From contig NZ_JAGIOC010000001.1 in assembly GCF_017876515.1 (NCBI RefSeq), positions 186,001 to 250,000 of the forward strand: a stretch of 64,000 bases of DNA, given 5' to 3'. The notes below the pieces were generated by a model. The model was given only the letters and a program-made list of their open reading frames with translations. It ran no database searches and was not told the DNA's origin. This document shows positions 53,454 to 62,503 of this stretch, piece after piece. The translations under genes were made by a program, and so were the position numbers. Numbering within the stretch: position 1 is the first letter of the stretch; every line of letters begins with the position of its first letter. The DNA comes from Brachybacterium fresconis (lineage in GTDB: Bacteria > Actinomycetota > Actinomycetes > Actinomycetales > Dermabacteraceae).

Positions 53454-53765
53454 ATGTCCACACCCGCATCACTTCCGTATGCCTTCGTCGCCAAGATCGT
53501 CGCGGCCGATGGACAGCACGACGCGGTCGCCGATCTGCTCGCCGGCGCTGTCGCACTCGCCAACGAAGAAGTAGGAACGATTGTCTGGTTCGCGGTCAGG
53601 ACCCACGCCGACACCTTCTGGATCTTCGATGCATTCCCCGACGAAGCCGCTCGCGACGCCCACGCCAACGGCGCCATCGTCGCAGCCCTGATGGCCAACC
53701 GGCACCTCCTCGGCGCAGCACCCGAGATCCTGGCGGCCGACGTCCTCGCGTCCAAGCTCCCGTAG
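53454..53765 (+). CDS. Antibiotic-biosynthesis-monooxygenase-domain protein
   Basis: A 103-residue dimeric ferredoxin-like protein of the ABM/YgiN quinol-monooxygenase family. ANEEVGTIVWFAVR and FWIFDAFPDEAARDAHANG are the hallmark strands and helix. Small ABM proteins modify or protect against quinones and similar oxidised aromatics; the actual substrate is not known. Likely regulated by the divergent GlxA-type protein. CAAGGAGAG precedes the ATG. Confidence 0.88.
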   Translation: MSTPASLPYAFVAKIVAADGQHDAVADLLAGAVALANEEVGTIVWFAVRTHADTFWIFDAFPDEAARDAHANGAIVAALMANRHLLGAAPEILAADVLASKLP

Positions 53766-54343
53766 TCCGCCAACGCACGAGACGATCGCGCCCCGCCGAG
53801 CCGTCGGACCCGACCGCCTCGACACCCGCACCACGTTGACGATCCCCGACGGGCCGATCACGAGGGGGGCCAGGCAACACCAGGCGCAAGCCTGGAGCGG
53901 CACTGGTTCACCGGTGGTCATCGAGAGAGCCAGCGCGGTTCCATGGCAGCGCAACTGTGTCAACTTGCCCTCCGTCCCGCTAGGCGCCGTGGGCGGGTCT
54001 TGGTTGCGATCCGTTGCCGTGACGGGAGACGCGTTGCGCGTCGCAGCGATGACGGGTCGTTGGCGTTCCGGGGCGTTGCGTTCGTGCGCGTCGCCCGTGC
54101 GGCATGGAACATCTCGCTGCGCACACAACGATCGCTGCGCCGACGCACCGTTGACACCTCGCACGTCCAGGTCGCGACACAACGCCACGCCGCGTTGCCG
54201 AGCGGAGCGAGGCCTATCGGCACACGGACAGGATGCCGGCCGCGAGCGCTCAGCCGGCGAGGGGTCCGTCGCAGAGGAGAGCGACGTCGGTGTCGGGCAG
54301 AGCCGTGAGGCCAGCGCATCGCGCGACCACCAGAACCGAACCG
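53766..54343. other. Non-coding or decayed stretch between monooxygenase gene and tRNA remnant
   Basis: Several frames stay open here, but none has a ribosome site, codon bias or recognisable motif; the products are Arg/Ser-rich and look like frame by-products of GC-rich DNA. I see no gene, RNA or repeat of note. Confidence 0.5.
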
Positions 54344-54373
54344 CCCCTGCCCTGCGTTTCCGCAGGTCAGGGG
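54344..54373 (-). terminator. Hairpin downstream of the tRNA-Thr-like remnant
   Basis: CCCCTGCCCTGCG (54344-54356) pairs at 12 of 13 positions with CGCAGGTCAGGGG (54361-54373) around a TTTC loop. On the minus strand it follows the tRNA 3' end by about ten bases and looks like that gene's terminator. Confidence 0.6.
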
Positions 54374-54382
54374 CTGTTCGCC

Positions 54383-54415
54383 AGAGCCGCCTGTCGGAAT
54401 TGAACCGACGACCTA
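54383..54415 (-). other. Second attachment-site remnant: 3' end of a tRNA (tRNA-Thr-like)
   Basis: The minus strand has the variable-loop bases AGGTC, T-arm GTCGG-TTCAATT-CCGAC and acceptor strand AGGCGGC followed by TCT, the typical end of an actinobacterial tRNA with 5' GCCGCCT (I read it as tRNA-Thr). No matching D-arm, anticodon arm or 5' acceptor is found upstream (higher coordinates), so only the 3' part is present. It marks another integration junction, with the element to the right. Confidence 0.65.
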
Positions 54416-54699
54416 ATCACGTCGGCTTTGCGTCTATCGCTTGATGCGCCCACTGGGCGAACGAGCCGCTGACCTGCGCAAACGCCGAGAGTGGGGGCGC
54501 CGCCATCCGGTGGTGACCGACGACGACCGACCAGTACCGACCGTTTCACCGGAGCTTGCGGCGGCGTCGAAGCCGAGCAAGCTCCATTCTTTTAGCTCAC
54601 CGCGCCCTCCTCCTAGCCGGTCCCGTCGTCGTCGAAGACGTTTCAGGGGTCTTCCCAGATGACGGTGTAGGTCGGCCGGGCGCGTCGGTCCGCAGATAG

Positions 54700-54758
54700 A
54701 CGTCGAGGTCTCCCGACGACGGAGGTTCCTACGCCATCCATCCGAAAGACCTCGACGT
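54700..54758 (+). promoter_or_regulatory. Inverted repeat over the transposase start
   Basis: ACGTCGAGGTCT (54700-54711) is perfectly complementary to AGACCTCGACGT (54747-54758), whose end includes the GTG start (54757). In an mRNA reading in from outside, the hairpin would hide the start codon; the same structure is kept in the end fragment at 52011. Confidence 0.75.
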
Positions 54759-56082
54759 GTCCGACGCTACCCCGCCGGCCGGCTTCGGCCGCCCTGACCT
54801 GACCGCCTTCGCTCGACTCGACGGCCTCGGTCTGAGCGTGACCGGGCAACGACTTGAACCGGATCGTGCGGTCCTCGCGTGCCGCGTGGTGGAACCAGAT
54901 CAGTGGTGCCGACGGTGCGGCAGCGAAGGCGCTGCTCGTGACACCGTGATCCGGCGGTTGGCCCACGAGCCGCTGGGCTGGCGACCGACCGTGCTGGAAG
55001 TTGTAGTGCGCCGCTACCGCTGTGCCGACTGCGGACACGTGTGGCGCCAAGACACCAGCGCCGCGGCGGAGCCACGCGCGAAGCTCTCGCGCACCGGGCT
55101 GCGGTGGGCGCTGGAAGGGATCGTGGTCGCACACCTCACCGTCGCCCGTGTCGCCGAGGGACTCGGGGTCGCGTGGGACACCGCCAACAACGCGGTCCTG
55201 GCCGAAGGCAAGCGGCTGCTGATCAACGACCCCACGCGGTTCGAGTGCGTGAAGGTCATTGGCGTCGATGAGCACGTCTGGCGCCACACCAGGCGTGGCG
55301 ACAAGTACGTCACCGTGATCATCGACCTCACCCCGGTCCGCGATGGCGCCGGCCCAGCAAGGCTGCTGGACATGGTCGAGGGCCGGTCGAAGGCGGCGTT
55401 CAAGACCTGGCTCGCCGACCGCGACGACGCCTTCCGTGACGCGGTCGAGGTGGTCGCGATGGACGGCTTCACCGGGTTCAAGACCGCCGCTGCAGAGGAG
55501 ATCCCGGACGCGGTCACGGTGATGGATCCCTTCCACGTCGTGCGCTTGGCCGGTGACGCCCTCGACAGGTGCCGGCGCCGGGTCCAACTCGCGATCCACG
55601 GGCACCGTGAGTTCAGGGACGACCCGCTCTACAAGTCGCGGCGCACGCTGCACACCGGCGCGGACCTGCTCACTGACAAGCAGAGCGACAGGCTACGCGC
55701 GCTGTTCGTTGATGACGCTCACGTCGAGGTCGAGGCGACCTGGGGTGTCTACCAGCGCATGATCGCCGCCTATCGCCACGAGGACCGGCAACGTGGCCGC
55801 GAGCTCATGGAGAAGCTGATCACCGACCTCAGCGCCGGCGTCCCCAAGGTGCTCACCGAGCTCACCACCCTGGGCCGGACCCTGAAGAAGCGAGCCGCTG
55901 ACGTGCTCGCCTACTTCGAACGACCCGGCACCAGCAACGGGCCGACCGAGGCGCTCAACGGACGGCTCGAACACCTGCGCGGCTCCGCACTCGGGTTCCG
56001 CAACCTGACCAACTACATCGCCCGAAGCCTGCTCGAGACCGGCGGCTTCAGACCCCAACTTCTACACCCCCGATTGGGATGA
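54757..56082 (+). CDS. ISL3-family transposase
   Basis: DDE transposase of 441 residues, a different subgroup from the copy at 47439. The zinc ribbon is CRRCGSEG with a second pair CADCGHVW; the catalytic acids are in VIGVDEHVWRH (about 170), VEVVAMDGFTGFKTAA (about 232) and GPTEALNGRLEHLR (about 395). It is intact. Translation is probably limited by the hairpin over its GTG start. Confidence 0.95.
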   Translation: MSDATPPAGFGRPDLTAFARLDGLGLSVTGQRLEPDRAVLACRVVEPDQWCRRCGSEGAARDTVIRRLAHEPLGWRPTVLEVVVRRYRCADCGHVWRQDTSAAAEPRAKLSRTGLRWALEGIVVAHLTVARVAEGLGVAWDTANNAVLAEGKRLLINDPTRFECVKVIGVDEHVWRHTRRGDKYVTVIIDLTPVRDGAGPARLLDMVEGRSKAAFKTWLADRDDAFRDAVEVVAMDGFTGFKTAAAEEIPDAVTVMDPFHVVRLAGDALDRCRRRVQLAIHGHREFRDDPLYKSRRTLHTGADLLTDKQSDRLRALFVDDAHVEVEATWGVYQRMIAAYRHEDRQRGRELMEKLITDLSAGVPKVLTELTTLGRTLKKRAADVLAYFERPGTSNGPTEALNGRLEHLRGSALGFRNLTNYIARSLLETGGFRPQLLHPRLG

Positions 56083-56137
56083 GCCGCTTTGAGGTGGAGC
56101 CTGGGTGGGTCACTAATCCTGGGTAGGATCGGGGGTT

Positions 56138-57697
56138 GTGAGCCCGTTTCTGAGGAAGGTGACCACGGCGTCCGGTGCGACGGCCGTGCAGGTCGTCGCG
56201 AAGCAGGGCCGGCGCAACAAGGTCCTCGAGCATCTGGGATCCGCGCACTCCAAAGCGGAACTGGCAGCGTTGATGGAAGCAGGCAAGGCCAAACTTCACG
56301 CAGGTCAGGGTGAACTTGCCCTGGACTTTCCCGCGGAGTCGGACCCGGCAGCGGTGGTCCAATCCAGCGCTTCGCGGTTGCTGATCGAAGCGATCACGAT
56401 GGCGTGGGAAGCTCTCGGCTTCGATGACCTCGATGACAAGGCGTTCTTCCAACTCATCGCCGCCAGGCTGATCGAGCCGACCTCGATGCTCGACACCTCT
56501 CGCGTGTTGGACGACATCGGGATCCAACCCGTGCACCGATCGACGATGAAGCGCTGCCTGGCCCGGATCAAGCAGCGCGACTACCGCGACCAGATCGCGA
56601 CGAAGTGCTTCACCCATGCCTGGACCAGCGGTGACGTCTCACTGGTGCTCTACGACGTCACCACCCTCTACTTCGAAGCTCCGAAGGAAGACGAGCTGCG
56701 GAAAGTTGGTTTCAGCAAGGAGCGGAGGGTGGATCCTCAAATTGTGGTCGGGCTACTGGTGGACCGAAACGGGTTCCCGCTGGAGATCGGCTGCTACGAG
56801 GGCAACAAGGCCGAAACCCTCACGATCGTGCCGATCGTCAAACAGTTCCAGGCCCGCCACGGCCTGGCAGACATGGTCGTCGTCGCCGACGCCGGAATGC
56901 TCTCCATGAACAACCTGACCGCCCTCGACGAAGCGGGCCTGAAGGTCATCGTCGGCTCGCGACCAGTCAAAGCCCCCGGTGACCTGGCCAATCACTTCCA
57001 CTGGAACGGGGATGCGTTCCAGGACGGGCAGCTGATCGACACGGTCACCCCGCGCCACGGCAACACCAAGACCGTCTCGAAGCAGCGTCGGAAGGAGCCG
57101 GTCTGGGATCCCGAGACGCATCCCGGGCACTGGCGCGCGATCTGGTCCTACTCCCGCAAACGCGCCGTCCACGACAACTACACGCTCACGCAGCAAGAGA
57201 ACAAGGCGCGAGCCGTGATCGCCGGGGACGCCCCGGTCAAGGGCACCCGGTTCGTGAAGACCACCGCCGCCGGCCGGGCACTCGATATCGCGTCGCTGGA
57301 ACGGTCCCAGCAGCTGGCCGGACTGAAGGGCTACGTCACCAACATCCCCGCCAGCATCATGCCAGCGGCGGAGGTGCTCGCCAGCTACCACGACCTCTGG
57401 CACGTGGAGCAGTCATTCCGGATGAGCAGAACCGACCTGCAGGCCAGACCCATGTTTCACCGCACACGCGACGCCATCGAAGCCCACCTCACCATCGTCT
57501 TCACCGCGCTCGCGATCGCCCGCTACCTGCAAGACAGGACCGGGTTCAGCATCCGCAAGATCATCCGCACCCTGCGACCCCTCCAGGACGTCACGATCAG
57601 CGTCGCCGGCCAACGGATCACCGCCAAGCCCCAGCTCACCGACAACGCTCGAGCGATCACCGATGCCCTTGGCATCGGCCAGAGCCTGGGTCACTAA
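56138..57697 (+). CDS. IS1634-family transposase
   Basis: DDE transposase of 519 residues of the IS1634 group (IS4 superfamily). The catalytic acids are in LVLYDVTTLYFEA (about 174), VVVADAGMLSMNN (about 250) and the YREK-like YHDLWHVEQSFRMSRTDLQ (Glu about 425). TAGGAT (56124-56129) lies eight bases before the GTG, suggesting a leaderless message. The inverted ends of the element could not be fixed; AGCCTGGGT...CACTAA occurs in the same orientation just before the gene and at its end. It abuts both the ISL3 copy and the lipoprotein gene. Confidence 0.93.
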   Translation: MSPFLRKVTTASGATAVQVVAKQGRRNKVLEHLGSAHSKAELAALMEAGKAKLHAGQGELALDFPAESDPAAVVQSSASRLLIEAITMAWEALGFDDLDDKAFFQLIAARLIEPTSMLDTSRVLDDIGIQPVHRSTMKRCLARIKQRDYRDQIATKCFTHAWTSGDVSLVLYDVTTLYFEAPKEDELRKVGFSKERRVDPQIVVGLLVDRNGFPLEIGCYEGNKAETLTIVPIVKQFQARHGLADMVVVADAGMLSMNNLTALDEAGLKVIVGSRPVKAPGDLANHFHWNGDAFQDGQLIDTVTPRHGNTKTVSKQRRKEPVWDPETHPGHWRAIWSYSRKRAVHDNYTLTQQENKARAVIAGDAPVKGTRFVKTTAAGRALDIASLERSQQLAGLKGYVTNIPASIMPAAEVLASYHDLWHVEQSFRMSRTDLQARPMFHRTRDAIEAHLTIVFTALAIARYLQDRTGFSIRKIIRTLRPLQDVTISVAGQRITAKPQLTDNARAITDALGIGQSLGH

Positions 57698-57735
57698 AGA
57701 GGTCCAAGTCAGGTGCGGTAGCAGCCGCCCCGCGG

Positions 57736-58293
57736 TCAGTCGGTGAAATAGGCTTCGCATGAAGTTCCCTCGTCGTAGTAGCCCTTCTTCTGGATCATCC
57801 AGGGTTCTGAAGTTGGATCCCGAGTCAACTTGAATCCGGCGATCAGCTTGGGGCTTTCATCGGAAAGACCGACCGGCTTCCCCGCTTTCGACGCTTCAAG
57901 CCTGGTGGCATCATCGCAAAACTCGATTTCTGCAGCGGTACCCGATTCGTTGACGATCTTCCATTCCGACAGCTTGCGGTCGCCGGTGATCACAGTGCCG
58001 GTCTCGGCTCGCTCGGCGTCGTCCGCCTTCTGTTTCTCCGCTAGTTCGGGCACGAGGTAGTCGTCGGCGTAGCTGGAGTCTTTCCAACCCTCTGCGGCTG
58101 CGGCGTCGGAGGCTTCGAAGTACGCTTCGATCCGTTCCTGCGGGGTGGCGTCCGCGGGATCCTGGGACGGTGGCGCTTCCTGCGTGGCGGCCTCGGTGGG
58201 CTTCTCTTCGCCTTCGTTGCCGCAGGCGGCGAGGGGGAAGGCGACGAGGCTGGCCATTGCGAGGGCGGTCAATGCTCGGTGGCGGGTGCGCAC
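57736..58293 (-). CDS. Small lipoprotein, copy A of three paralogues
   Basis: A 185-residue exported protein. The N-terminus has a basic n-region, a hydrophobic stretch and a lipobox ending at Cys 24 (PLAAC), then an acidic/Thr/Pro linker to about residue 50. The mature domain begins ATPQERIEAYFEASDAAAAE, contains EKQKADDAERAETGTV, an FCDD Cys and a second Cys near the end (TSCEAYF), which could form a disulfide. The fold may be NTF2-like, but that is inference. It shares most of its length with the copies at 62504 and 63410. The GTG start is supported by near-identity of the upstream region with that of copy C. Confidence 0.82.
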   Translation of the reverse strand: MRTRHRALTALAMASLVAFPLAACGNEGEEKPTEAATQEAPPSQDPADATPQERIEAYFEASDAAAAEGWKDSSYADDYLVPELAEKQKADDAERAETGTVITGDRKLSEWKIVNESGTAAEIEFCDDATRLEASKAGKPVGLSDESPKLIAGFKLTRDPTSEPWMIQKKGYYDEGTSCEAYFTD

Positions 58294-58656
58294 GGGGCTC
58301 CTCAGAGCGCGATCCGGTGGGACGCGGGGGTGGTGGACATCAGGGACTCAGTCTCGGGCGGAAGATCGTAGCCGTCATCGATCTCGTCGATCAGGGCTTC
58401 CAGCTGGTGAGTGAAGCGCGAGTGGGGGCTCAGGTGACATCGGTGACGACGCTTTGGTAACTGCCGATGCGGAGCTGTTTGTCCGTGGTCAGGTCGAGGG
58501 GGATCTGTCCGCCTTCTCCGGTGTTGGAGTCCCAGTCGACGGCCCAGTGTGCGGTGATGTTGAGGGTGTAGAGCCCGCCGGGCTGGTCATCGCTCATCTG
58601 CTCGTAGACATGGCCGCAGTCAGGGGATTCCTCGATCCCGGTGCCTGGGTACTCAG

Positions 58657-60285
58657 CCTCGATGCGCCGATCGGGTTTCCGGGGTGCTTTTCGATGGTTG
58701 CGGTCGAGCAGTGACCCTGATGCCGGCGTGAGGGCGTGCGGGTGCTGCCGGTCTGCCCGGCATTTCCACTTCGGTTCCTTCTCGTAGGGACAGATCGCTG
58801 CTGGTCAGGTCATCATCACCCGGGTGGTGTCGAAGAGGTTCTCCCAGGCCGTGTGCCAGGGCCAGTTCCGCGGTAGGTGCAGTCGCCAGGAGCGGGCGCG
58901 GTTCGCGATCCGGGCGGGCACCGCGATCAGATGATCGACCAGGGTCTGCCAGCGGGCGCGGGCATGGAAGCTCGAGGCCAGCACCCCGGCAGCGCGGGCG
59001 AGGTTGAACGCGATCGCGGCCAGCACGGTCCAGGCACTGTTGGCGGTGAACACCCCGGAGGGGCAGTGAGCCAGCGGCCCGCCCTTGAGGTCGGCGATGA
59101 CCTGCTCGACGATCGCGTGGTCTCGGTGGGAGGCCTCCGCGGCCAGCATCGAAAGCGGTGAGTCGGTGAACACCGCGTGGTGGCGATACGCATCCAGCAG
59201 CCCGCCCTGCTCACTGTGCCCGTGGCGTGGGTTCAGGCGTTTCACGCGACGCACGATCAACCGGGCCGTGACGTGCTCGGCCTGCTTGCGGGAGGTGAAC
59301 GCGGTGTACTCGACCTCGGCGACCTCGGCATCGGAGATCCACCGCTGCTCGGCCTCCTCCCAGATCGCCTGCGGATACTTGATCGGCGTCCATGCGTCCT
59401 CGGGGATGCGAGAGATCGCCCCGACCACGGACGGGTTCATCCTCGCGGTGAGCGAGAAGTGGGCCCCGCCCCGGCGGGCCGCGGCCACCGTGGCGTGCTG
59501 GAAGTAGGCCGAATCCGCACGCACGGTCACCATCCCGGAGACGCCGGCGCGCTTCGCAGTGGCCAACGCGCTGCCGATCATCGCCGCGGTGCCGTGGGCC
59601 GAGGCCGCCGCGCCCCGACGCAGCCGGATCCCGGCGATCACCGGCACGGCCTGCAGCGTGGAGAGGGTCGCGACCTGGGCGTTCAAACCCTTCACCCCGC
59701 TGTAGCCGTAGCCGGCGCCCTGCTTCGCGTAGCCGTGGGTGGCCCGGATCGTGTCATCGATATCGACGAACGCGACCCGGTCGCCACCGCTCAACAGGCC
59801 CGGCACCCGGGCCGCCAGCCCGGTCAGGACCCTGGAGGCGACTGCGTCGAGCTGGCGCACGTGCCCGAAGGTGTATCCGCGCAGGTGGGTGCCCAGCGTC
59901 GTGGGTGCCCGCCGCGCGGTAAACGCCCGGCCCATCCCGCCATGACGCAGAACGTCCATGTCCGAGATGCTGTCGGCGCCAGCGAGCATTCCCGCGACCA
60001 GGGAGGGGACCTTCACATCGGCGTTGGAACCGATGCTGCCCGGCACCGTGACGTGCTCGGCGACCAGGCCCGGCAGGCCCGCCGACTCCGCGAGCGCCAT
60101 CACCGGCACCAGCCCCGCCCGACCAACCAGATTGTCATCATCGAACTCGGCAGAGAAATCATGGGATACTCGCACTACCAGTGCTCCTGTTGCTCAGCGT
60201 CATGGAACCTTCGAACAGTCCCATTATCGCTGGCCACAGGAGCATTTGGCTGTCACGACCCGCCTACCCGACCGGCGGATCCAGG
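58657..60285 (-). mobile_element. IS1380-family insertion sequence
   Basis: 1,629 bp with ~20-bp inverted ends CCTCGATGCGCCGATCGGGT (left) and, reversed on the right, CCTGGATCCGCCGGTCGGGT (17 of 20 identical). It is flanked by a perfect 5-bp target duplication CTCAG (58652-58656 and 60286-60290). It interrupts the secreted-protein gene near its 3' end and reads in the same direction as that gene. Confidence 0.93.
58805..60175 (-). CDS. IS1380-family transposase
   Basis: DDE transposase of 456 residues. VAFVDIDDTIRATHGYAKQG (first Asp, about 140), VTVRADSAYFQHATV (second Asp, about 218) and HAIVEQVIADLKGG (Glu, about 365) are the catalytic signatures of the IS1380 group. The frame is intact, so the element could still move. 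Confidence 0.95.
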   Translation of the reverse strand: MRVSHDFSAEFDDDNLVGRAGLVPVMALAESAGLPGLVAEHVTVPGSIGSNADVKVPSLVAGMLAGADSISDMDVLRHGGMGRAFTARRAPTTLGTHLRGYTFGHVRQLDAVASRVLTGLAARVPGLLSGGDRVAFVDIDDTIRATHGYAKQGAGYGYSGVKGLNAQVATLSTLQAVPVIAGIRLRRGAAASAHGTAAMIGSALATAKRAGVSGMVTVRADSAYFQHATVAAARRGGAHFSLTARMNPSVVGAISRIPEDAWTPIKYPQAIWEEAEQRWISDAEVAEVEYTAFTSRKQAEHVTARLIVRRVKRLNPRHGHSEQGGLLDAYRHHAVFTDSPLSMLAAEASHRDHAIVEQVIADLKGGPLAHCPSGVFTANSAWTVLAAIAFNLARAAGVLASSFHARARWQTLVDHLIAVPARIANRARSWRLHLPRNWPWHTAWENLFDTTRVMMT

Positions 60286-60954
60286 CTCAGTGCCGGACCC
60301 GGTGCACTCGATCGTGGTGCCATCGCCCATGCCGATCGTCATCCCGGAGAACGTTGCGGTCGCGGTGACGGTGACGTCGCCCGCTGTGGCGCTGGTGGAG
60401 TTCGGCCCGGTCGTGGTCGGCCCGGGGTTGGCCACCCACAGCCACACGGGCAGCCCGACCGCGCCGAGTGTGTCCGGGTCATTTGGCGTCGAGGCGACCT
60501 CTGGTGCCTCGAGGTGCATCTCGGAGATTGCGGTCTGTGCGAGCTCGGCTGGGTTGACCTGCGGAGCAGCAGGTTGTGGAGGGGCCGGCTGTTGTGGCTC
60601 GGCAGGCGCCTGCGGGTCGGCTGGCTCAGCCTGGGGTCGAGTCATTCCGTCGACGTATGCGGTGGGGCCGCCGTTCCGTCCCTGAATGTACGCGCCCTCA
60701 GAAGTGTATGTGGCCGTAGATCCGTCGGGGAGAGTGGCGGTGTTGTCAGGAGGCTTCGAAGACGCCGAAGCCGGCGTTCCACGACTGTAGCCCTCCACAG
60801 ATTCGGGCTTCGCATTGTCTACGGGTTCAGTCCGAGGTTCGGACGAACCTTCGGCGGGCGGGCTCCCGTCACCGCCTGCGCTGCTTCCGGAGGACTCGTC
60901 TTTGCCGTCGGACGAGTCGCTACCTCCGCCTGAATCGGCCCAGGTTCTCTGCCG

Positions 60955-61971
60955 CTACTTTGCGGGTTCGGGCTCTCGGTCGAGGGCCTCGTAGTGGAGC
61001 GTCTCGAACTCTACCGGGGTGAGCATCCCGAGGGAGCCGTGGAGACGCCGGTTGTTGTACCAGTCGACCCAGCCGGCGGTCGCGAACTCGACGTCCGAGA
61101 GCGTCCGGAAGGGGCCGGCGTGGAAGACCGTGGTGCGGATGCACTCGGTCTTGTACAGGCCGTTCACGCCCTCCATGAGGGCGTTGTCATACGCGTCGCC
61201 GACGGTCCCGATCGACGGGGCAATGCCCTCGAGGTCGAGGTGCTCGGTGTACCGGACCGAGGTGTACTGGGACCCGGCATCGCTGTGCGCTACCAAAGAT
61301 CCTGGTGGGACCGGGTTTCCGTCGCGGTCGCGCTGCCACAGTGCGATCCGCAGCGGAGTCATCACCAGGTCGGTGCGCATGCTGGAGCTGGCGTGCCAGC
61401 CCACGATCCGCTGGGCGAACACGTCCACGACGAACGCGACATAGACGAACCCCGCCCACGTCCGGACATACGTGAAATCGGTGACCCAGACCCGGTCCGG
61501 AGCCGGAGCCGTGAAGTCACGACTCAGCAGGTCACCGGCACGTTTCCCATCCGGATTAGGGATGGTGGTGCGCAGCTTCTTCACCCGCCGCACGCCCTCG
61601 AGGCCAAGGGTCCGCATGGCCCGGTCGACCGCGCCGCGGGAGGTGCCGGCGAGGCCTTCTTGGCGGCGGAGCAAGGCAACCCACTTCCGTCGCCCGTACA
61701 AGCCCTCCGGCGTCATCTGCACCTGCCCGGTGACCGGGTTGAACTTCCATGCAAGCTCGCGGACCTTGTCCTCGACCAGAGCGTCTGTGACGGTGCGAGC
61801 AGCGATGCGGGCCGGCCGTTTCCAGGCCCGGTAGGTGCGTGCAGCGATCTCCAGGCCCTGCTGGCGCAGGACGCGGAGGATCGACTCGACTGCATAGCCC
61901 TCGGCGCGCATCTCGTCGATGAAGGCGAGGATCAGCGGTTGCGGGGGTCGAGCTCCCCCGCGAAGAAAATT
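60955..61971 (-). CDS. IS3-family transposase OrfB (made by -1 frameshift)
   Basis: Catalytic DDE integrase-like domain of the IS3 element. VWVTDFTYVRTWAG (Asp), VAHSDAGSQYTSVRY (Asp) and GDAYDNALMEGVNGLYKTE (Glu) form the active site, and the end is WYNNRRLHGSLGMLTPVEFE, typical of the rve domain. The frame enters from orfA at about 61971, where CTCAATTTTC allows a -1 slip; independent initiation would only be possible from the ATG at 61911. Confidence 0.9.
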   Translation of the reverse strand, partial: NFLRGGARPPQPLILAFIDEMRAEGYAVESILRVLRQQGLEIAARTYRAWKRPARIAARTVTDALVEDKVRELAWKFNPVTGQVQMTPEGLYGRRKWVALLRRQEGLAGTSRGAVDRAMRTLGLEGVRRVKKLRTTIPNPDGKRAGDLLSRDFTAPAPDRVWVTDFTYVRTWAGFVYVAFVVDVFAQRIVGWHASSSMRTDLVMTPLRIALWQRDRDGNPVPPGSLVAHSDAGSQYTSVRYTEHLDLEGIAPSIGTVGDAYDNALMEGVNGLYKTECIRTTVFHAGPFRTLSDVEFATAGWVDWYNNRRLHGSLGMLTPVEFETLHYEALDREPEPAK

Positions 61972-62243
61972 GAGGCCCGGCGGAGGATCTCGTTGTCCTC
62001 CCGCAATCGCTTGACCTCGGCCTTCAGTCGTTTGACCTCGGCGGATTCTTCGGTCGTGGTGCCGGGACGGGACCCGTCGTCGACCTCGGCCTGGGCCAGC
62101 CAGCGCCGCACGGACTCCCGCGAGACGCCCTCTTGGCGGGCGACCGCGGCCGTCGCCGCGGTCAGGGTGGGGTACTCCTGGGCGTGCTCGCGCACGAGCC
62201 GCACGCACCTCGCGCGCAGCTGGGGATCGATCTTCTTCGGCAT
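61932..62243 (-). CDS. IS3-family transposase OrfA
   Basis: DNA-binding helix-turn-helix subunit of 103 residues: MPKKIDPQLRARCVRLVREH, then AVARQEGVSRESVRRWLAQ and a leucine-zipper-like coiled coil (EVKRLKAEVKRLREDNEILR). The coding frame ends soon after the slip site shared with orfB. The ATG at 62243 is chosen over an ATG at 62282 in the IS end because it matches the usual OrfA N-terminus. Confidence 0.9.
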   Translation of the reverse strand: MPKKIDPQLRARCVRLVREHAQEYPTLTAATAAVARQEGVSRESVRRWLAQAEVDDGSRPGTTTEESAEVKRLKAEVKRLREDNEILRRASIFFAGELDPRNR

Positions 62244-62503
62244 GCTGTCCATCCTCTCGGACTCAAACAGCAGCGGCATCAAACCTGGGCCGATTCAGCC
62301 TGTATTGGCGTCAACCCCGACTAGTGCATCACCGCCCTCTAGGCCATAGATACTCAGGCCACTCTCTCCTTCTTCTTCTGCCTCCCCCTCTTCCTGTCCT
62401 TCTCCCTCTTCTTGTCCTTGTCCCTCTTCCTGTCCTTGTCCCTCGCCTGTTGCCCATGCGGGTGCTGTGGCGAGGAGGACCCCGGTCGTCGTGCCTACGG
62501 CGA

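Larger units (their letters stand above)
54647..56085 (+). mobile_element. ISL3-family insertion sequence, complete copy
   Basis: About 1.44 kb. The left end GGGTCTTCCCAGATG... and the reverse of the right end GGCTCATCCCAATCG... share 17 of 24 bases, both running into GGTGTAG. The single transposase gene ends inside the right repeat. No exact 8-bp target duplication is seen (CGTTTCAG left, GCTTTGAG right). Confidence 0.88.
60931..62297 (-). mobile_element. IS3-family insertion sequence
   Basis: 1,367 bp with 16-bp identical inverted ends TGAATCGGCCCAGGTT, flanked by a 3-bp duplication GCC (60928-60930 and 62298-62300). It carries overlapping orfA and orfB. It splits the secreted-protein gene near codon 76. 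Confidence 0.93.

Noticed and set aside
53454-53765. Part of an antibiotic biosynthesis cluster
   Set aside because: The ABM domain name is historical; no synthase or tailoring genes are nearby, only a divergent regulator.
53836-54444. Possible 202-residue protein upstream of the tRNA remnant
   Set aside because: No ribosome site, no motif, Arg/Ser-rich; it runs through the terminator hairpin and tRNA remnant.
52011-56085. Composite transposon bounded by two ISL3 copies
   Set aside because: The left copy is only an end fragment without the transposase or its other inverted end, so a mobile unit cannot be supported.
56102-57700. Exact ends of the IS1634 element
   Set aside because: AGCCTGGGT...CACTAA occurs on both sides in the same, not inverted, orientation; no convincing inverted ends or target duplication could be found by eye.
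58454-58714. Forward 86-residue frame to the left of the IS1380 element
   Set aside because: It is antisense to the 3' piece of the split secreted-protein gene, which joins in frame with the other pieces.
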